The notes below the pieces were generated by a model. The model saw only the letters and a list, made by a program, of their open reading frames with translations. It ran no database searches and was not told where the DNA came from. Shown here piece by piece: positions 1 through 11,502 of a stretch of 64,000 nt of DNA (the stretch's first letter is position 1; each line of letters begins with the position of its first letter). A program made the position numbers and the translations under genes. This DNA is from Rhabditophanes sp. KR3021 (taxonomy: Eukaryota > Nematoda > Chromadorea > Rhabditida > Alloionematidae): assembly GCA_963281155.1 (NCBI GenBank), contig CAUJLY010000006.1, positions 806,001 to 870,000 of the forward strand. Direction: 5' to 3'.

Positions 1-205
1 CATTAGACATTATTAAATACACATTTTGATAAACAATTAATTATATAAATAAAGTAGAATATAAATTTAAGCAATTTTACTGGTAAGCTGAGGTGCCACG
101 TGTACTGTTGCTGGTTTTTAGACACGAAGCGAAATTTTTGTCTCAAAAAAGTTGATTCTTTGAATGGAGATTGTCCTATTTTTACCAATTAATAAAAGAA
201 ACAAA
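1..205. other. window edge, no gene seen
   Basis: AT-rich sequence. A 61-codon minus-strand frame is present but has no splice context, signal peptide or recognisable motif, so I do not call it a gene. Confidence 0.4.
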
Positions 206-712
206 ATGCTGTTGATGGCTGGATTAAGACCTAAAAAAAGTAAGAATAAATTTGATTTAGTTATTTATCAAGAAATTGTTTAGTAATACATATTAATTTT
301 ATTTCATTTTAGTGTTAATTCACATGATTCCAATAATGGAACTAACGTATTATCACCCTTTAAAGCAGATGAATCTCCATTGGACCTTTGGTTAACTGTC
401 CAATTAAACTAAGTGAATTATTAACAAAAAGAGGCGTTACAACAGATCATGAAATATTAGATCTTGGCAACAACAAATGCATCAACCTTGCTGAGAAATT
501 CTCTGATTCAGTATAGGTAAAAGCTGTGAAAAGAAAGGGAGTTCAATGAAGTAACAACATGAAAGACAATGGCGCTGAGCCAAATGCTAAAAGGCATAAA
601 CTGGAAGAAAGTGGAAAAGAAATTCTACAATTAGTTCAGCCATGTCTCGAACCAACGCCAACTACTGCATCAACCCTAATGATGATGAAAATATAGTCGC
701 AGACGATTATTG
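206..712 (+). pseudogene. decayed coding segment, family unknown
   Basis: An ATG at 206 opens a short frame. It is followed by a plausible intron (gtaag near 239, attttag near 312) and then by coding-like stretches in shifting frames: one through about 313-412, another through about 382-519, and a third ending about 697 with a Lys/Glu-rich composition (KRHKLEESGKE). Frames change and stops intervene, so if this was a gene it is broken. I do not recognise the family. The call rests only on composition and unusually long open stretches for such AT-rich DNA. Confidence 0.25.
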
Positions 713-909
713 AAATATTATTAAGTAAAAAAATATTATGTAACAGGGCGTGTTGATAGTGGACAAAATAATAGTTCATTGTATTTTAAATATATAACAC
801 CTTATCGTAATAAACAATCATACTAATTATAAGTATCTATATTTTTTAAAAGTGTAATAAGAATAACTGTATATAAATTTTGGTCATTTACATTTTGTCA
901 TATCCAACA

Positions 910-1038
910 TGCAGCTGTCTTTTATTTTGAAATTATTAATTTGTGGATTTTCTATCATCATAGTCAATTCTGCCGATTCAGATGGAAAGAACTTTGTTTT
1001 TTCTTATAATTATGATGATTGCCATTCTTCATCTTAAA
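910..1038 (+). pseudogene. truncated IgGFc-binding-like copy (first exon only)
   Basis: The ATG at 910 encodes a signal peptide (MQLSFILKLLICGF...) followed by ADSDGKNFVFSYNY and then a stop at 1036-1038. The segment matches the start of the intact gene at 2125 and the broken copy at 4061 (both have ADSDGKEFVF right after the signal peptide). Its upstream sequence also resembles that of the 4061 copy (AATAAGAATAACTGTATA against GATAAGAATAATTGTATA). Nothing after the stop resembles the rest of the family. It is the 5' remnant of a third tandem paralogue. Confidence 0.6.
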
Positions 1039-2124
1039 ATTTTTGAACTAAGTTAACTTTCAATTGGCACTTGTACAACAAGAGTACTTCATTTTTGTTT
1101 CTCTTGTTGTATTCTTGTATGACATTTTTGTATTCGCCACATATAATAATAGATGCTTCAGTTTCTAAACATTTTCTTCCAATAACTGATACAGATCTGT
1201 TATTAGAGTGTTCTTTGATCAAAAGCTTATTAATAGAGAACAAAGATTTAAACCTTTATGTACTTGTTATAGTATACTACATAAAGAATACAAATGAATT
1301 TAATAGTACTACTTCTTGCATTAGTCTAAAATAATAAAAATATTATTGATAGTGTGCAATTAATTTAATACTATACAAAGAATATTATATATTTCAAAAC
1401 CTTGGATAAAAGAATCTATTAAGCATATCTTAATGTTAGCCACTTAATTTGGCATTTTTTAAAATCAAATTCTTTTGGTGCATTCAATTAATCTTATACA
1501 AGTCAAACAACAAATTCTGAACACACAATTAAAATTGAATACATGAATCATTTTGAACAACTTTGCATTTGTTGTAACTATTAACGATTCTTATGCATTA
1601 TTATAAAATGTTGAATACTGATATTATGTAACTATTAGATATTTATGTATGTATCTTTATTATATAATGATTCTTAAATAAAAATATGTTATTTCTTCAT
1701 AGCTTTTATGGGGTTTACCAACATTACTGAACTTAGCCAACCAGGAATACGGAAAAAAATTACCACAAACTCATTTCTTTGAGCTAAATAAAATTGAATT
1801 TTTTACTTTTAAAGTCCAAATAAAAATCTTTGACGATTAAAATGTTTCAAAGTACTTCATTAAAGAAATTTCTTAATAAAGTGTGTGATGTCAATCTTAT
1901 AGAATTATTACTTTATTAATTCTTATTAATCAATATTCTATTATAAAATGCGTTGATAACAGTCTAAACTAGGCTACATAATATTTTTTAAATATAACAT
2001 CATGATATCATCATCGCAATAAATTAATTGTTACTTAAAAGAATATTTTTTGATAATTATGATAAGATAAAAAATACTTATATAGGTTACTTGTTCATTT
2101 TAATATTATTCACTATAATTTAAT
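1039..2124. other. AT-rich spacer between paralogues
   Basis: No gene is supported. Overlapping open frames on both strands at 1034-1334 lack ATG context, splice partners or motifs. The last 70 bases hold the putative promoter of the next gene. Confidence 0.4.
2060..2070 (+). promoter_or_regulatory. tandem GATA motif upstream of IgGFc-like gene
   Basis: The string TGATAAGATAA lies about 55 bases before the ATG at 2125. GATAAGA also occurs at 4004-4010, about 50 bases before the broken paralogue at 4061. Double GATA sites at this distance are typical of intestine-expressed nematode genes controlled by ELT-2-type factors. Binding here is inferred, not shown. Confidence 0.35.
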
Positions 2125-3597
2125 ATGTTGATGAAATATATTTTTTCACTTTTAATTACTGGATTTTTTCTTGAACAAGGAAATGCTGCTGATTCTGATG
2201 GAAAAGAGTTTGTATTTACATTTGTTCAGAATAGTTTTTTTCCCTTGTCTGCAGCTGCAACAACAACTGTAATAGTAATTCCTTCCTACAGTGACACCGT
2301 ATGTTCGTTCAAATATACACAAAATTCGGATAGCCAAGTTGTTACACTTCAAGAAATGGCTATATTTGGTGTAACGAATGAGGTAAATAGTTATTAATAA
2401 GCACATAATTAATATATTTAGTTTACTTTAAATATCAAAGAAATTATTGTTCAATCTATCTACGACGGTGGTAATCCTTTTTATGCTGGATCTTCCAAAG
2501 ATTTTAGAATATTTGTCTCATGTACCGAAGAAGTCAAACTTATTGGTAAAATTGAAGATCCAGTAAATGCATGGGGAGATATGTTTTTAATCCCATCGCT
2601 AAAAAATACAGGTACGCAATATACTTTTGCAACTCCAACAACGGATGATTATGCAAAGGGAACAATCGCAATTTTGCCTGTTAATAAGGAAGGTTCTATT
2701 AATATAAACATTGTTGGGTATATGAATGGTGCGTTCTTTTCAAATCAAACAATTCAATATGATACTACACTTGGTCAAAATCAGTATTATGTAAGTGTTT
2801 GGTATAATTCAAACGAAAATGGATCAATTGCTATTAAAACAAGTTCTCCTGTAATGCTATCATTTGAAGCACCATCGACTACAACAAGTAATTTAGATGG
2901 TTCATGCGGATCATCTTGTAATAAAGATTTTGTTCAATTTATGCCAATTGCTTCTCAACCAATGCAATGTAATTCATTTTTGATACCACCAGATCAAAGA
3001 ATGATCACAAATGATTTTACAACAAGACTACATGTTTCTCCACCAAATTTAGGTGCTAACTGTAATGCAATTACAAAAATAACAGTATATGATGAGAATA
3101 ATAATGTTCAAGGCACTGAACAAATTATTGATAAAACAGGTACTAAAATTTCGCTAATGAATGATGAAGTAGCTGGTTTTTCAACATATGGTGGTCAAAT
3201 GTCTACCAACCGTTTTGGATCAATTTTGGATGAAGACGAGATCACAGCTCATGGGCACTTTATGCATTACGTTCCTAGTACAAGCGAATGGATAACGGGA
3301 AAAACTCAATTTTACACGTTAGCAAAAGATTGCATGCTTGAATTTTACACGGATCAGGATGGTGGCAATGCTGAATTAATTAAAATTGATGGAAATATTT
3401 TGGGAAATTTAGAATATGATCGCAAACCTCTCCCAATTTTTCAAAATAAATACTTTCAATTTATTGTGAAAATTAAAGGATATGGATTACATACATTTGA
3501 AAATGGTGGTAATTATGTGGCTTATGTAATTTGCAAAAATGTAAATGGTTATAATGATGCTGCTGGATATTTGACGGGATTTAATCAGAGGAAATAA
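2125..3597 (+). CDS. secreted IgGFc-binding-like protein
   Basis: Two exons (2125-2382 and 2422-3597) joined across a 39-bp intron (gtaaat...tttag, phase 0) give 477 aa. Residues 1-22 form a signal peptide ending in NAADSDGKEF. The beta-rich body continues with FVFTF, VIVIPSY, CSFKYT and a repeated beta-sandwich pattern; the segment around KTSSPVMLSFEAP and the later Cys-containing stretches fit the IgGFc-binding N-terminal domain family, which is expanded in nematodes as secreted, probably gut or defence proteins. The join is supported by the exon 2 frame running unbroken from 2422 into the long frame. Degenerate paralogues flank it at 910 and 4061, and a GATA pair lies upstream. The family name is recalled from sequence pattern; the ligand is unknown. 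Confidence 0.75.
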
Positions 3598-4060
3598 TAT
3601 AATACAAAACATATTTTTTTCGTTATAAATAAAAAAAGTTTGGTAAACTTTTTATAAATTATTAATTTATTATCATAATAATACACGTTCGAAGTCTAGT
3701 AAATTATATAAATCCCAATCAAAAAATGTTCTAATTGTTGCTTAAATAAGCTAAGCGTCAATTACCTAATTACACATCTGCAATTATTGGTATAGTCGTT
3801 AATATAATATTAATATGAAGTATTTTTATTAAAAACGTATTTAATATTTGCAGGGCCATCTAAATATTATTTGAATATTTTGATCTTTTTTGCTATACAC
3901 TGATAGTTGAAAAAGAAGTATAGCAAAGCATATTTTAAATGTAATATTTTATCGCAATAGTAAAATCGCTTTAATTACAGGTAAGTATATCTCGTGAAGT
4001 TAAGATAAGAATAATTGTATACAATCTTTGATCATTTCCATTTCAGCATATGTAATTAGT
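3598..4060. other. AT-rich spacer
   Basis: No gene seen. The 3' end contains the upstream region of the next, broken paralogue, with GATAAGA at 4004-4010. Confidence 0.4.
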
Positions 4061-4566
4061 ATGGGGATGAATTACATTTTAAAGCTATTAATTTGTGGAT
4101 TTTTCATCAACGTAATAAACGCTGCTGATTCAGATGGAAAGGAGTTTGTATTTTCTTTTGATTATAATAAAGGCACATATTTATCTCCAACTGTAATAAC
4201 AAATGTTTTAATAATTCCTTCATATAATGGCACAATGTGCGCTTTTACATATACGCGAAATACAAATGGTAAAGTTTTTCAATATCTACAAATGGCATTA
4301 TATGGTAAAATCAATGAGGTAAATCGTTTGTAATTTATATATATTTTATTATGTAATTTAGTTCCCTCTAATTACAAGTGAAGTAATTGTACCGTTTACA
4401 TTTTAAATTAAACAATTAAATATAACACTACTACTGGTCAGAATCAACATTATATTAGTATTGATCAAAAAGATTATTCGAATGGGAGTCTAGACTTTAA
4501 TGTATCAATATCTATTACAACAAGTTCCCCTGTAATGTTATCATTTTATTCAACTTATAGTTCATT
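4061..4566 (+). pseudogene. IgGFc-binding-like paralogue with internal deletion
   Basis: Exon 1 (4061-4318) encodes a signal peptide and ADSDGKEFVFSFDY, closely matching the 2125 gene, and ends at the same splice position (AATGAG|gtaaat). After the acceptor (atttag near 4360) the reading frame stays homologous for only about 13 codons (FPLITSEVIVPF) and then meets a stop. About 110 bases further on a different frame resumes with TTTGQNQHYIS and TTSSPVMLSF, which align to residues about 165-205 of the intact protein. The intervening part is missing and nothing homologous follows. It is a recently decayed tandem duplicate. Confidence 0.7.
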
Positions 4567-5603
4567 TTTAATATTTGTTGTTTATTGTAACATCAATAAT
4601 CCGCGGTCAAATTCAAAACAAATTATTTTGTCATTATTGTTTGTTAAACATAGATATTCGCATGCATAAATTTATTCATCCAAATACGTTTTATAATAAA
4701 TTTAAAAAATGAGTTACATTATAATAATTAACTCATATAGTTTTAAAATTAAGCAAAAATTAATCTTTTAAAGAATACAATCATCTAAACAAATATTTAG
4801 CATTGACAAAAATAATATTCTTAAGCAATATAAGGTATTTAAAAATTGTATATGCACAATTCATTGAAGATTTCAATATAAAAATTATGCTTTCTGTTTA
4901 AAAATAATAATTTCATTTCAAATCAAGGAGAAGATAATAATAGATATAGTATCTGGCCAGACAACGAGATCGCAAATTAATTTCGTATTTCTTCAAATGA
5001 TATATTTGTTTACATTCATTTACTTTTTATCCTATCAAGCAGTACTCTGAATTGTAATTCAAAATAGTATCAATTAATTCTTAATAAATTATATGCAATA
5101 CGTACTTTTCTTAAATACAACAGGCTTATAAATTTGAACAAACACTTTAAATTCAATTTATAAAATCATTTGTAATATTTTAATTATTAAATATTTTGAT
5201 TTTTAAATTCGTAACAGTTTTGCTATTATACTTCGATAATAGTAGCCTTCTAATGATTGTATTAATACATATCATGATTATTCATTGTATGTTAAAAAAA
5301 GTTCTTAGCATTTATTTAAGTATTCCGATAGATTTTATTGTTATTTAAACTATTAGATTGGTGAGTCAAATAATTAATACATTTCTTAAACTTAAAAAGT
5401 TATGATCCATCATAAAATTAATATATAGCCTTTACAATATTTGTGAATTTTTATATTTATTCGTTTACTAATATAAATTAATATTTTACAGTTATTTTAT
5501 ATTTTAATCTTTAGTTCAGCATGTGTATATTGTGACAAACTTAAGGATTCAATTTTTTTATTATAGCAAGTTGATATTATTTTAATAAGTATTCATTTCT
5601 CAG
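4567..5603. other. AT-rich spacer
   Basis: No coding, RNA or repeat feature can be supported. A hydrophobic frame near 5492-5540 (LFYILIFSSACVYCDKL) just before the protease remnant could be a decayed signal peptide, but no ATG or donor site connects it. Confidence 0.3.
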
Positions 5604-5896
5604 ATCCTTTAACGTGTGGAATTGCTCCCAAACTAAGTGAACATATGAAGACTTCCCAAGAGTCTGATTACGATCAAAATGATATAGAGATAAATAATGC
5701 AGACATTCCTTGGGTAGTACAAATCGAAGAAAAAGACGGTTTAATTTGCGGTGGTGTTTTGATTTCTCGAATACATGTTATGGTTTCTGAATCTTGCATT
5801 GAAAAGTCTTTCAATACAGAAATGAATGCTCTCAGCAAATATATTATAAAAGTAAACCTACCTTACTTGACAGAAAATTGTACTGAAAAACAATAA
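5604..5896 (+). pseudogene. trypsin-like serine protease fragment
   Basis: After a good acceptor (tttctcag ending at 5603) an open frame encodes LTCGIAPKLSEH..., then INNADIPWVVQIEEKDGLICGGVLISRIHVMVSESC. The pattern PW.VQI......CGGVLIS is the N-terminal half of an S1 peptidase domain. The catalytic histidine normally lies in the AAHC block; here that position reads SESC, so the histidine is lost. The frame ends after about 97 residues, far short of the roughly 240-residue domain, and no Asp or Ser block follows. It could be a non-enzymatic short product, but a truncated pseudogene is more likely. Confidence 0.6.
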
Positions 5897-7455
5897 CCCA
5901 AACGATATCCAAATGCAATGTCTCACCCAACATTAAAATCAAAACGAGGACATATCTAATCACCATCTAAATTAAAAATCTTAGACAAATTTTTTAATTA
6001 ATATTGAATTTACACAATCTTACTATTGAGAAATTGTATTTGTTATTCAAGCAATGATGTATGGTCATCTAACTACATATCTAGCATTGTACAATAATTT
6101 TTATATATACTACTTTATGAAGATTTTATATTAAATTGATAATAAATGGGAGATAATGATTAACGTTAAACACCAAAGCTCCTCTTCACATAAAAACAAC
6201 ACTCATTGAAAAAATGTCAAACAAAAAGAACATACTTTTTTCGTTCATTATATTATCAACTGAATAAACATTTACCAGCACTTTGGCAGACATAGCAAAA
6301 AATAGTATCATTCAAAGTGAGAACGTTTCCATAGGTGTGGTAAGCTATAAATTTATACATTATTATCTATTCTTTATTTCACTTACTCTAATCTAACTTG
6401 GAAAGTTAGCAATTTTAATGCGTAGAGGTTGAACCATCTTAAACAAAGTTTTCTCTAATACGTTATCCATCTTGAAAGTAAATAAATTTAATTTGTCTTG
6501 ATAAAAACACTATTGTCTAGTTAAAAGTATATGTACTCGCTATTTGTGATTATGTTAATGTAAGAGAGCAAAATTTAGTTTGACAATTGGTAATAAGCAT
6601 ATTAAGTAAAATGCTAATAACGTTTGGATATGTTATTAAATATCATATGTTATGTATAAAATTATTTTATTATACTTCGTACTTATAAGATATGTATGTC
6701 TGTAAAAATATATTATGATGTAAAAGAACAACTATGAAACTATTATAAATATATGCTTCAACAATTATTTCAACATATCACTTGGCTTTACACTTGAAAT
6801 TATATAATTTTTCAATTTAGAAAAAAGTAAATAATATTTTATATGCATTAGTTATGTATTTGATATGCTACTTTATGTACAAGTTGTGTTAGTAGAGTGT
6901 TTTATGGACTAAACACCACTCCTTTCTTAATATATAAAGGAAGCGTGGAAGTAATTCGCTTTATTATTTACAATGCGCTAAAATATGTTAGTTATTGTCG
7001 TTTTATATCAAATAATAACTTCATTTTATGAGACATTGATTATTCATACTTTAATAATTTCTATCAGATAAAATTTGTCATCAATTATTACTTAAGGCAT
7101 CGTCAGTGTTTGTTGATATGAAAGAAATTATCTTTTTTTGCATTTAAATTTTACCGATTTAATATAGTCAATTTAGTGATTATTTCTGTTATCATCGTCT
7201 TACATGATTACAAGTACCCATGATATGTCCTTTGTCATAAATTATTTGACTACGTCACCATTTTTCAAAATAGTCTATACAAATATCGTTAAATAACAAA
7301 TAAATGTCTCTTTGCTTTCTAATTGCAGCAAAGAACAGAGCCAAGCTTAATTTAATATATAAGTTTTGTTATTGAACGTTTATTTTTTGTCCTGTTCCCT
7401 GTTTCCAATTGTTAATAAACCTAATATGTAATAATTATCACGTACATTTTCATAA
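5897..7455. other. AT-rich spacer
   Basis: No gene is supported in about 1.5 kb. Several A/T tracts and ATTAAT-type runs are present; no tRNA, repeat array or convincing frame was found. Confidence 0.4.
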
Positions 7456-8731
7456 ATGTTGTTATCTGCTTTCAAGGAATTTATGAACAATATGGCTATT
7501 TTGACTTTTACTTTGACATCGCATTTTGCTAAAATAACGTTTAAATTTGTAGCACATCAAAGTCATGATAATTTAAATTTAGTTTTAGGATCAAGTATGT
7601 TTGACAAAATGGTGAGTGCCGGAACACCAACGGTTATAGAAGCAACTCCAGCTGTTGCTAAAAGGTAAACTAATTGTTAATTAATTATTACTAATTATCG
7701 AATTTAGTTGTGCCTTTAAATTTGTCTCTGTATGTCTTGAAAATATTAAAGATGCAGAAAGGCGATTATTGGGGGCAATATATCCAAATATTGTTGAGAC
7801 TGAAGTTCCAGTATCAATGGCAAAGGGAATTATTCATACCATTTCAGTAAATAATGAATCTGCTGAATATGGTACAGACATTCCATTTGTATTAGTGCAT
7901 GGATTTGCCTCTGGAGTAGGATTATGGACAAAAAATTTAGCTGCTTTAGCCTCAAAAAGACAAGTATATGCAATTGATTTACTCGGATTTGCTCGTAGTT
8001 CAAGACCACAATTTGATAGTGATCCTGCATTATCTGAATTGCAGTATGTACAAAGTATTGAAGATTGGCGTAAAGAAATGAAGATAGAAAAGATGGTGCT
8101 ATGTGGACATTCCTTCGGTGCTTTTATTTCTTCATCATATGCATTGGAACATCCATCAAGAGTCAGACATCTTGTTTTAGCCGATCCCTGGGGATTTGCT
8201 GCAGAACCTGCGGAGGCTGATAAAAAATTTAATATTCCTCCATGGTTGAAAGCTGTTGGAAGTGTAGTCACAATGTTCAATCCTTTAGCTACCTTAAGAT
8301 TAGCTAGATCATTTGCTCCATATTTGGTCAAAAAACTTAGACCTGACTTAGGAAGTAGATATGGTGCAGAAGATCCTGATGCAATTTATGATTATGTTTA
8401 TCAATGTAATGCTCAAGCTCCATCCGGTGAAATTGCTTTTAGAGGTATGATGTCTAATTTTGCCTGGGCCAAAAGACCAATGTGTCATAGATTTGGTAAT
8501 TTAGATTCAAAAGTTCCAGTTACTTTCATTTGTGGAAGTAAAAGTTGGATTGATCCAACACCATTATATGAACTTCAAGCAAAAAATACAAACATTAATA
8601 TTGAAGTTCAAGTAGTTGAAGATGCTGGTCATCATGTTTATGCAGATCAACCAGAAGACTTTAATCAAGCAATGTGTGAATTATCTGATTTGATTGAAAG
8701 AAACGCAGATTTGGTGAGAGATGTGGAATAA
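7456..8731 (+). CDS. ABHD4/ABHD5-type alpha/beta hydrolase
   Basis: Exons 7456-7664 and 7708-8731, with a 43-bp intron in phase 2, encode 410 aa. The hydrolase fold is complete: LVHGFASGVGLW (oxyanion region), VYAIDLLGFARSS, the nucleophile elbow GHSFGAF at about residue 205, LADPWGF, and near the C terminus DAGHHVYADQPEDFN, containing the catalytic His and the HX4D motif that typifies the ABHD4/5 (CGI-58) family of lipid-droplet and lysophospholipid enzymes. The elbow has Ser, unlike vertebrate ABHD5, which has Asn, so this copy should be catalytically competent and is closer to ABHD4 in that respect. The N-terminal 65 residues are divergent; an in-frame ATG at 7597 or 7609 is an alternative start. 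Substrate is likely an N-acyl or lyso phospholipid, by family only. Confidence 0.85.
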
Positions 8732-9320
8732 TTTAATATATCAATCACTTAACACAGTAATAAGTTCAACATTTAAATAACTTGAACTTATATGAAAAGT
8801 CTAAATTATTGCTTTTCAATTACTAAAGTATGTATAAAAAATGTTTACAAATCATTAAATAAAGTATTTTAAATATTATATGTTGGTATTTGAAGAAGTT
8901 GTTTCAAAACAATTTAAGATATCGACGGATTTATTATATTAGAATGAGAAAACAATAAAATATAAATGGTTTAATGAACAGGTTATAACTTTTTGAATAA
9001 TAATTAAGGACAAACTATAGTTATTACGATTCAATGTATCTATTACAAATTAAAATGATACAATGAATCAATGGAACACAAAAAAAACCATAATTATTGT
9101 GCTATAAACAGTTTAAGAGCCACGTATCCTGTTTTATTTAGAATTCTCTGTATATATAACAGTTATGAATATTCAAATTAAATGAATTTATATAAAAAAG
9201 CCATGAAATTGGCATCTACATCTTTAATTAAATTCAACATTAAAAAATAACTGATCAAAAGTATATTGTCAAATTATGCGTCATTATCTTGTTCATGTTA
9301 TTAAATGTATACATTTTTAC
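8732..9320. other. AT-rich spacer
   Basis: It contains the putative 3' UTR of the hydrolase (AATAAAG near 8858). No gene seen. Confidence 0.4.
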
Positions 9321-9755
9321 CTGATGTACATAATCAGGAACTATTTCATTGAAATTATGTAAATGGTGCTCAATTAAAACATTTATTAATTTGAAAGAAG
9401 GACATTTGTTGAAATCATCTTCAAGTATCTCATTGTCGTAGAAAATGTAGGACTTGTAATGTTCAGAGCCGTGAGTGTTTAGGAAGAAGACTGTTGAAGT
9501 CGATATGAAACAATATTATGTTTAACATTTTTAAATTGCGACTTCACATTTACTATATGATTTGACCATTCAATAAAGTTTGATTCTATATCAGTTACAG
9601 GAACATTTTCGCTTGGCAATTAAACAGGCAGACGATAAACAGTAACATCTTTATAAAGCATTGGATATTCAATTTTGCAGTTTTTTCCATAATCTGGGAC
9701 TTTTTTGTCTTTCTGATGACTTAAACATTGGGATACTTTGACTATTTTATCTTTA
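9321..9755 (-). pseudogene. decayed coding segment, weak PAZ-like tail
   Basis: Reading the minus strand from about 9755, an open frame encodes KIVKVSQCLSHQKDKK... then KIEYPMLYKDVTVYRLPV, an in-frame TAA, and more coding-like sequence (ENVPVTDIESNFIEWSNHIV...). After a shift, a second frame reads YKSYIFYDNEILEDDFNKC... and ends at a possible donor (CAG|gtaaaa at 9321). The pattern VSQ...IEYP.L......LP resembles the end of an Argonaute PAZ domain, but only weakly. The stop and the frame change make it a pseudogene. Confidence 0.3.
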
Positions 9756-11265
9756 TATTAATTTATACGAGATTAGAGAGAACAGAAATAATACTTGTTT
9801 ATAAAGCATTGTTACAGACATTAAGAGACTTACAAAAGCCCAAAAATTATCTGAGGGAGAAACGATTAAAGGTTGTCAAGCATTAGATAGATTCTATGAA
9901 GCAATCAATAGTCCAATTTTAAAGGTGACAACATAACATAAAGCACATCTTCTCATCCGTCACATCAAAAATAAGATCTCTTTATATTTTAGCAAACAGA
10001 CAATTGAATCTATCCATGCTTCTATGAATAAGAATATGTTTAGGACTGCAACGTTTGATGAAAAGCTGCGTTTCGAAAAACTTTTAACTTATCACAAATG
10101 GTTTGTTTTGATGATAAAAAGGTTTAGAATTAGTGTCAAAAATAGAATAAAAATAGGTGTTTTGGAGTTTAATATATCTTCTTTAATAATGTGCAATTTT
10201 TCTAGAAAATTTGATTTAGATTCAGAATCTTGCAGACGGCCTATCCCTACTCAAATGAGTCTTTGTTTTTATACATAAAAGTTTTAAATACATATTTCTA
10301 ACTTACCATCAATAAATCCATTATAAGATTGATAAAAAAAGAAATTAAATTGTTCATGTTTTATAGATAGTATTTACAGCTAGAGTTTTGTACATATAAA
10401 TATATTTATAGAAGCCATAATTAATAGAATGAATGTTTTATGTCACAAGCTTTACTCAGAATAAGTAAGACAACTACGAGTTACGTATCCATATGATAAA
10501 TAATCAAACATACGAGATAATCAAGTTGCTAATTGTAAAGTAATACCATCTTTAATACGTATATTATATATTGTATTCTAATTTTAATGTATTTATTATA
10601 CATAACTGTGATTAAGATAATAAATCAGACTACCTTTGGTTCTGTTGTTATGTCCGTTGATACTCGTAAGGAACTAAATGTCTTTCTTTCATTTTAACTT
10701 GTTGACACATCAATTCACCATTTCCCTACAAATTGCTTAATTAAAAACGTCGTACATTTCTTTTGTATTTCATTAAACTTGTGTCTTAACCAATTAAATA
10801 ATACTAGACACCCACCTGCTACTTTAATACAAAATCAACAACCATCATAATATTTTCATATTTTTTAACCTTAGTTTTTGTTAAATAGATCATTGATCTT
10901 GCATATTAGTTTTTTAAATTATTTAAGAGCAACCCTAATGAAACACAAACATTTTTCTTGTAAAAATAGATAAAGAATAAAAATGTAAATACAATTATTT
11001 AAAATATATTTCAAAAGTTCACACTCATTTTTATACTCATACTTCTTAATCATCACTCTGAAATAAGTCCAATCCCGTCATGCATCAATTCATCACACAC
11101 AAATGACTCACATAAGTAAACACAATACTAATAGATACACCCTTATCATTGTCCATGAATTTATTTAATCATGGGGAACACTAATCGAACTAATATATAA
11201 GGGTACAATTTTAAAGATTAGATCATACTTTTAAAGTTTATTCAAAACCAATTTTACGAACTATT
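9756..11265. other. spacer with unsupported frames
   Basis: A short plus-strand frame around 9822-9926 (KRLTKAQKLSEGE...) and an 84-codon frame at 10024-10278 are present. Neither has a convincing partner exon, motif or start context. I leave both uncalled. The last 100 bases carry the promoter of the next gene (TATATAA at 11194-11200). Confidence 0.35.
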
Positions 11266-11502
11266 ATGAATTACTCAGGATATTACGGTCAAGGTTACCC
11301 ACCAATGATGCCAACTATAGCTGAAATTCCAGTACCAGTTCCAGTACCTGTTCCTAGTATGATGCCAATGGGAATGCCTTATGGACAACCTATGTATCCA
11401 CAATATTATGGAGGTGAAATGTATGGAAATAGATATTATGAGGAGTATGAGGGTTATGGACATCACCATCATCATCATGGACATCATCATCACCACTGTT
11501 AA
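11266..11502 (+). CDS. small Tyr/Pro/Met/His-rich protein
   Basis: A single exon encodes 78 aa. A TATATAA box lies 66 bases upstream and AATAAA about 40 bases after the stop. The N-terminal half has YYGQGYPPMMP, then a PVPVPVPVP run and PMGMPYGQPMYPQYYGG. The C-terminal part ends in two histidine blocks (six His, Gly, five His) and a final Cys. There is no signal peptide and no membrane segment. The His blocks could bind Zn, Cu or Ni; the Pro/Tyr/Gly-rich body is of the low-complexity structural type. I know no named family. A minus-strand frame here is only a shadow. Confidence 0.7.
   Translation: MNYSGYYGQGYPPMMPTIAEIPVPVPVPVPSMMPMGMPYGQPMYPQYYGGEMYGNRYYEEYEGYGHHHHHHGHHHHHC

Noticed and set aside
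3..188. 61-codon minus-strand frame
   Set aside because: No start context, motif or neighbouring exon; such frames are common in AT-rich DNA.
1034..1334. Overlapping plus and minus frames of 69 and 87 codons
   Set aside because: Neither begins with an ATG in context, and composition is not protein-like; the intact IgGFc-like gene nearby has nothing similar.
7834..8331. 165-codon minus-strand frame inside the hydrolase exon
   Set aside because: Antisense shadow of a real, conserved coding exon.
10024..10278. 84-codon frame
   Set aside because: Basic, no motif, no partner exon; too weak in this composition.
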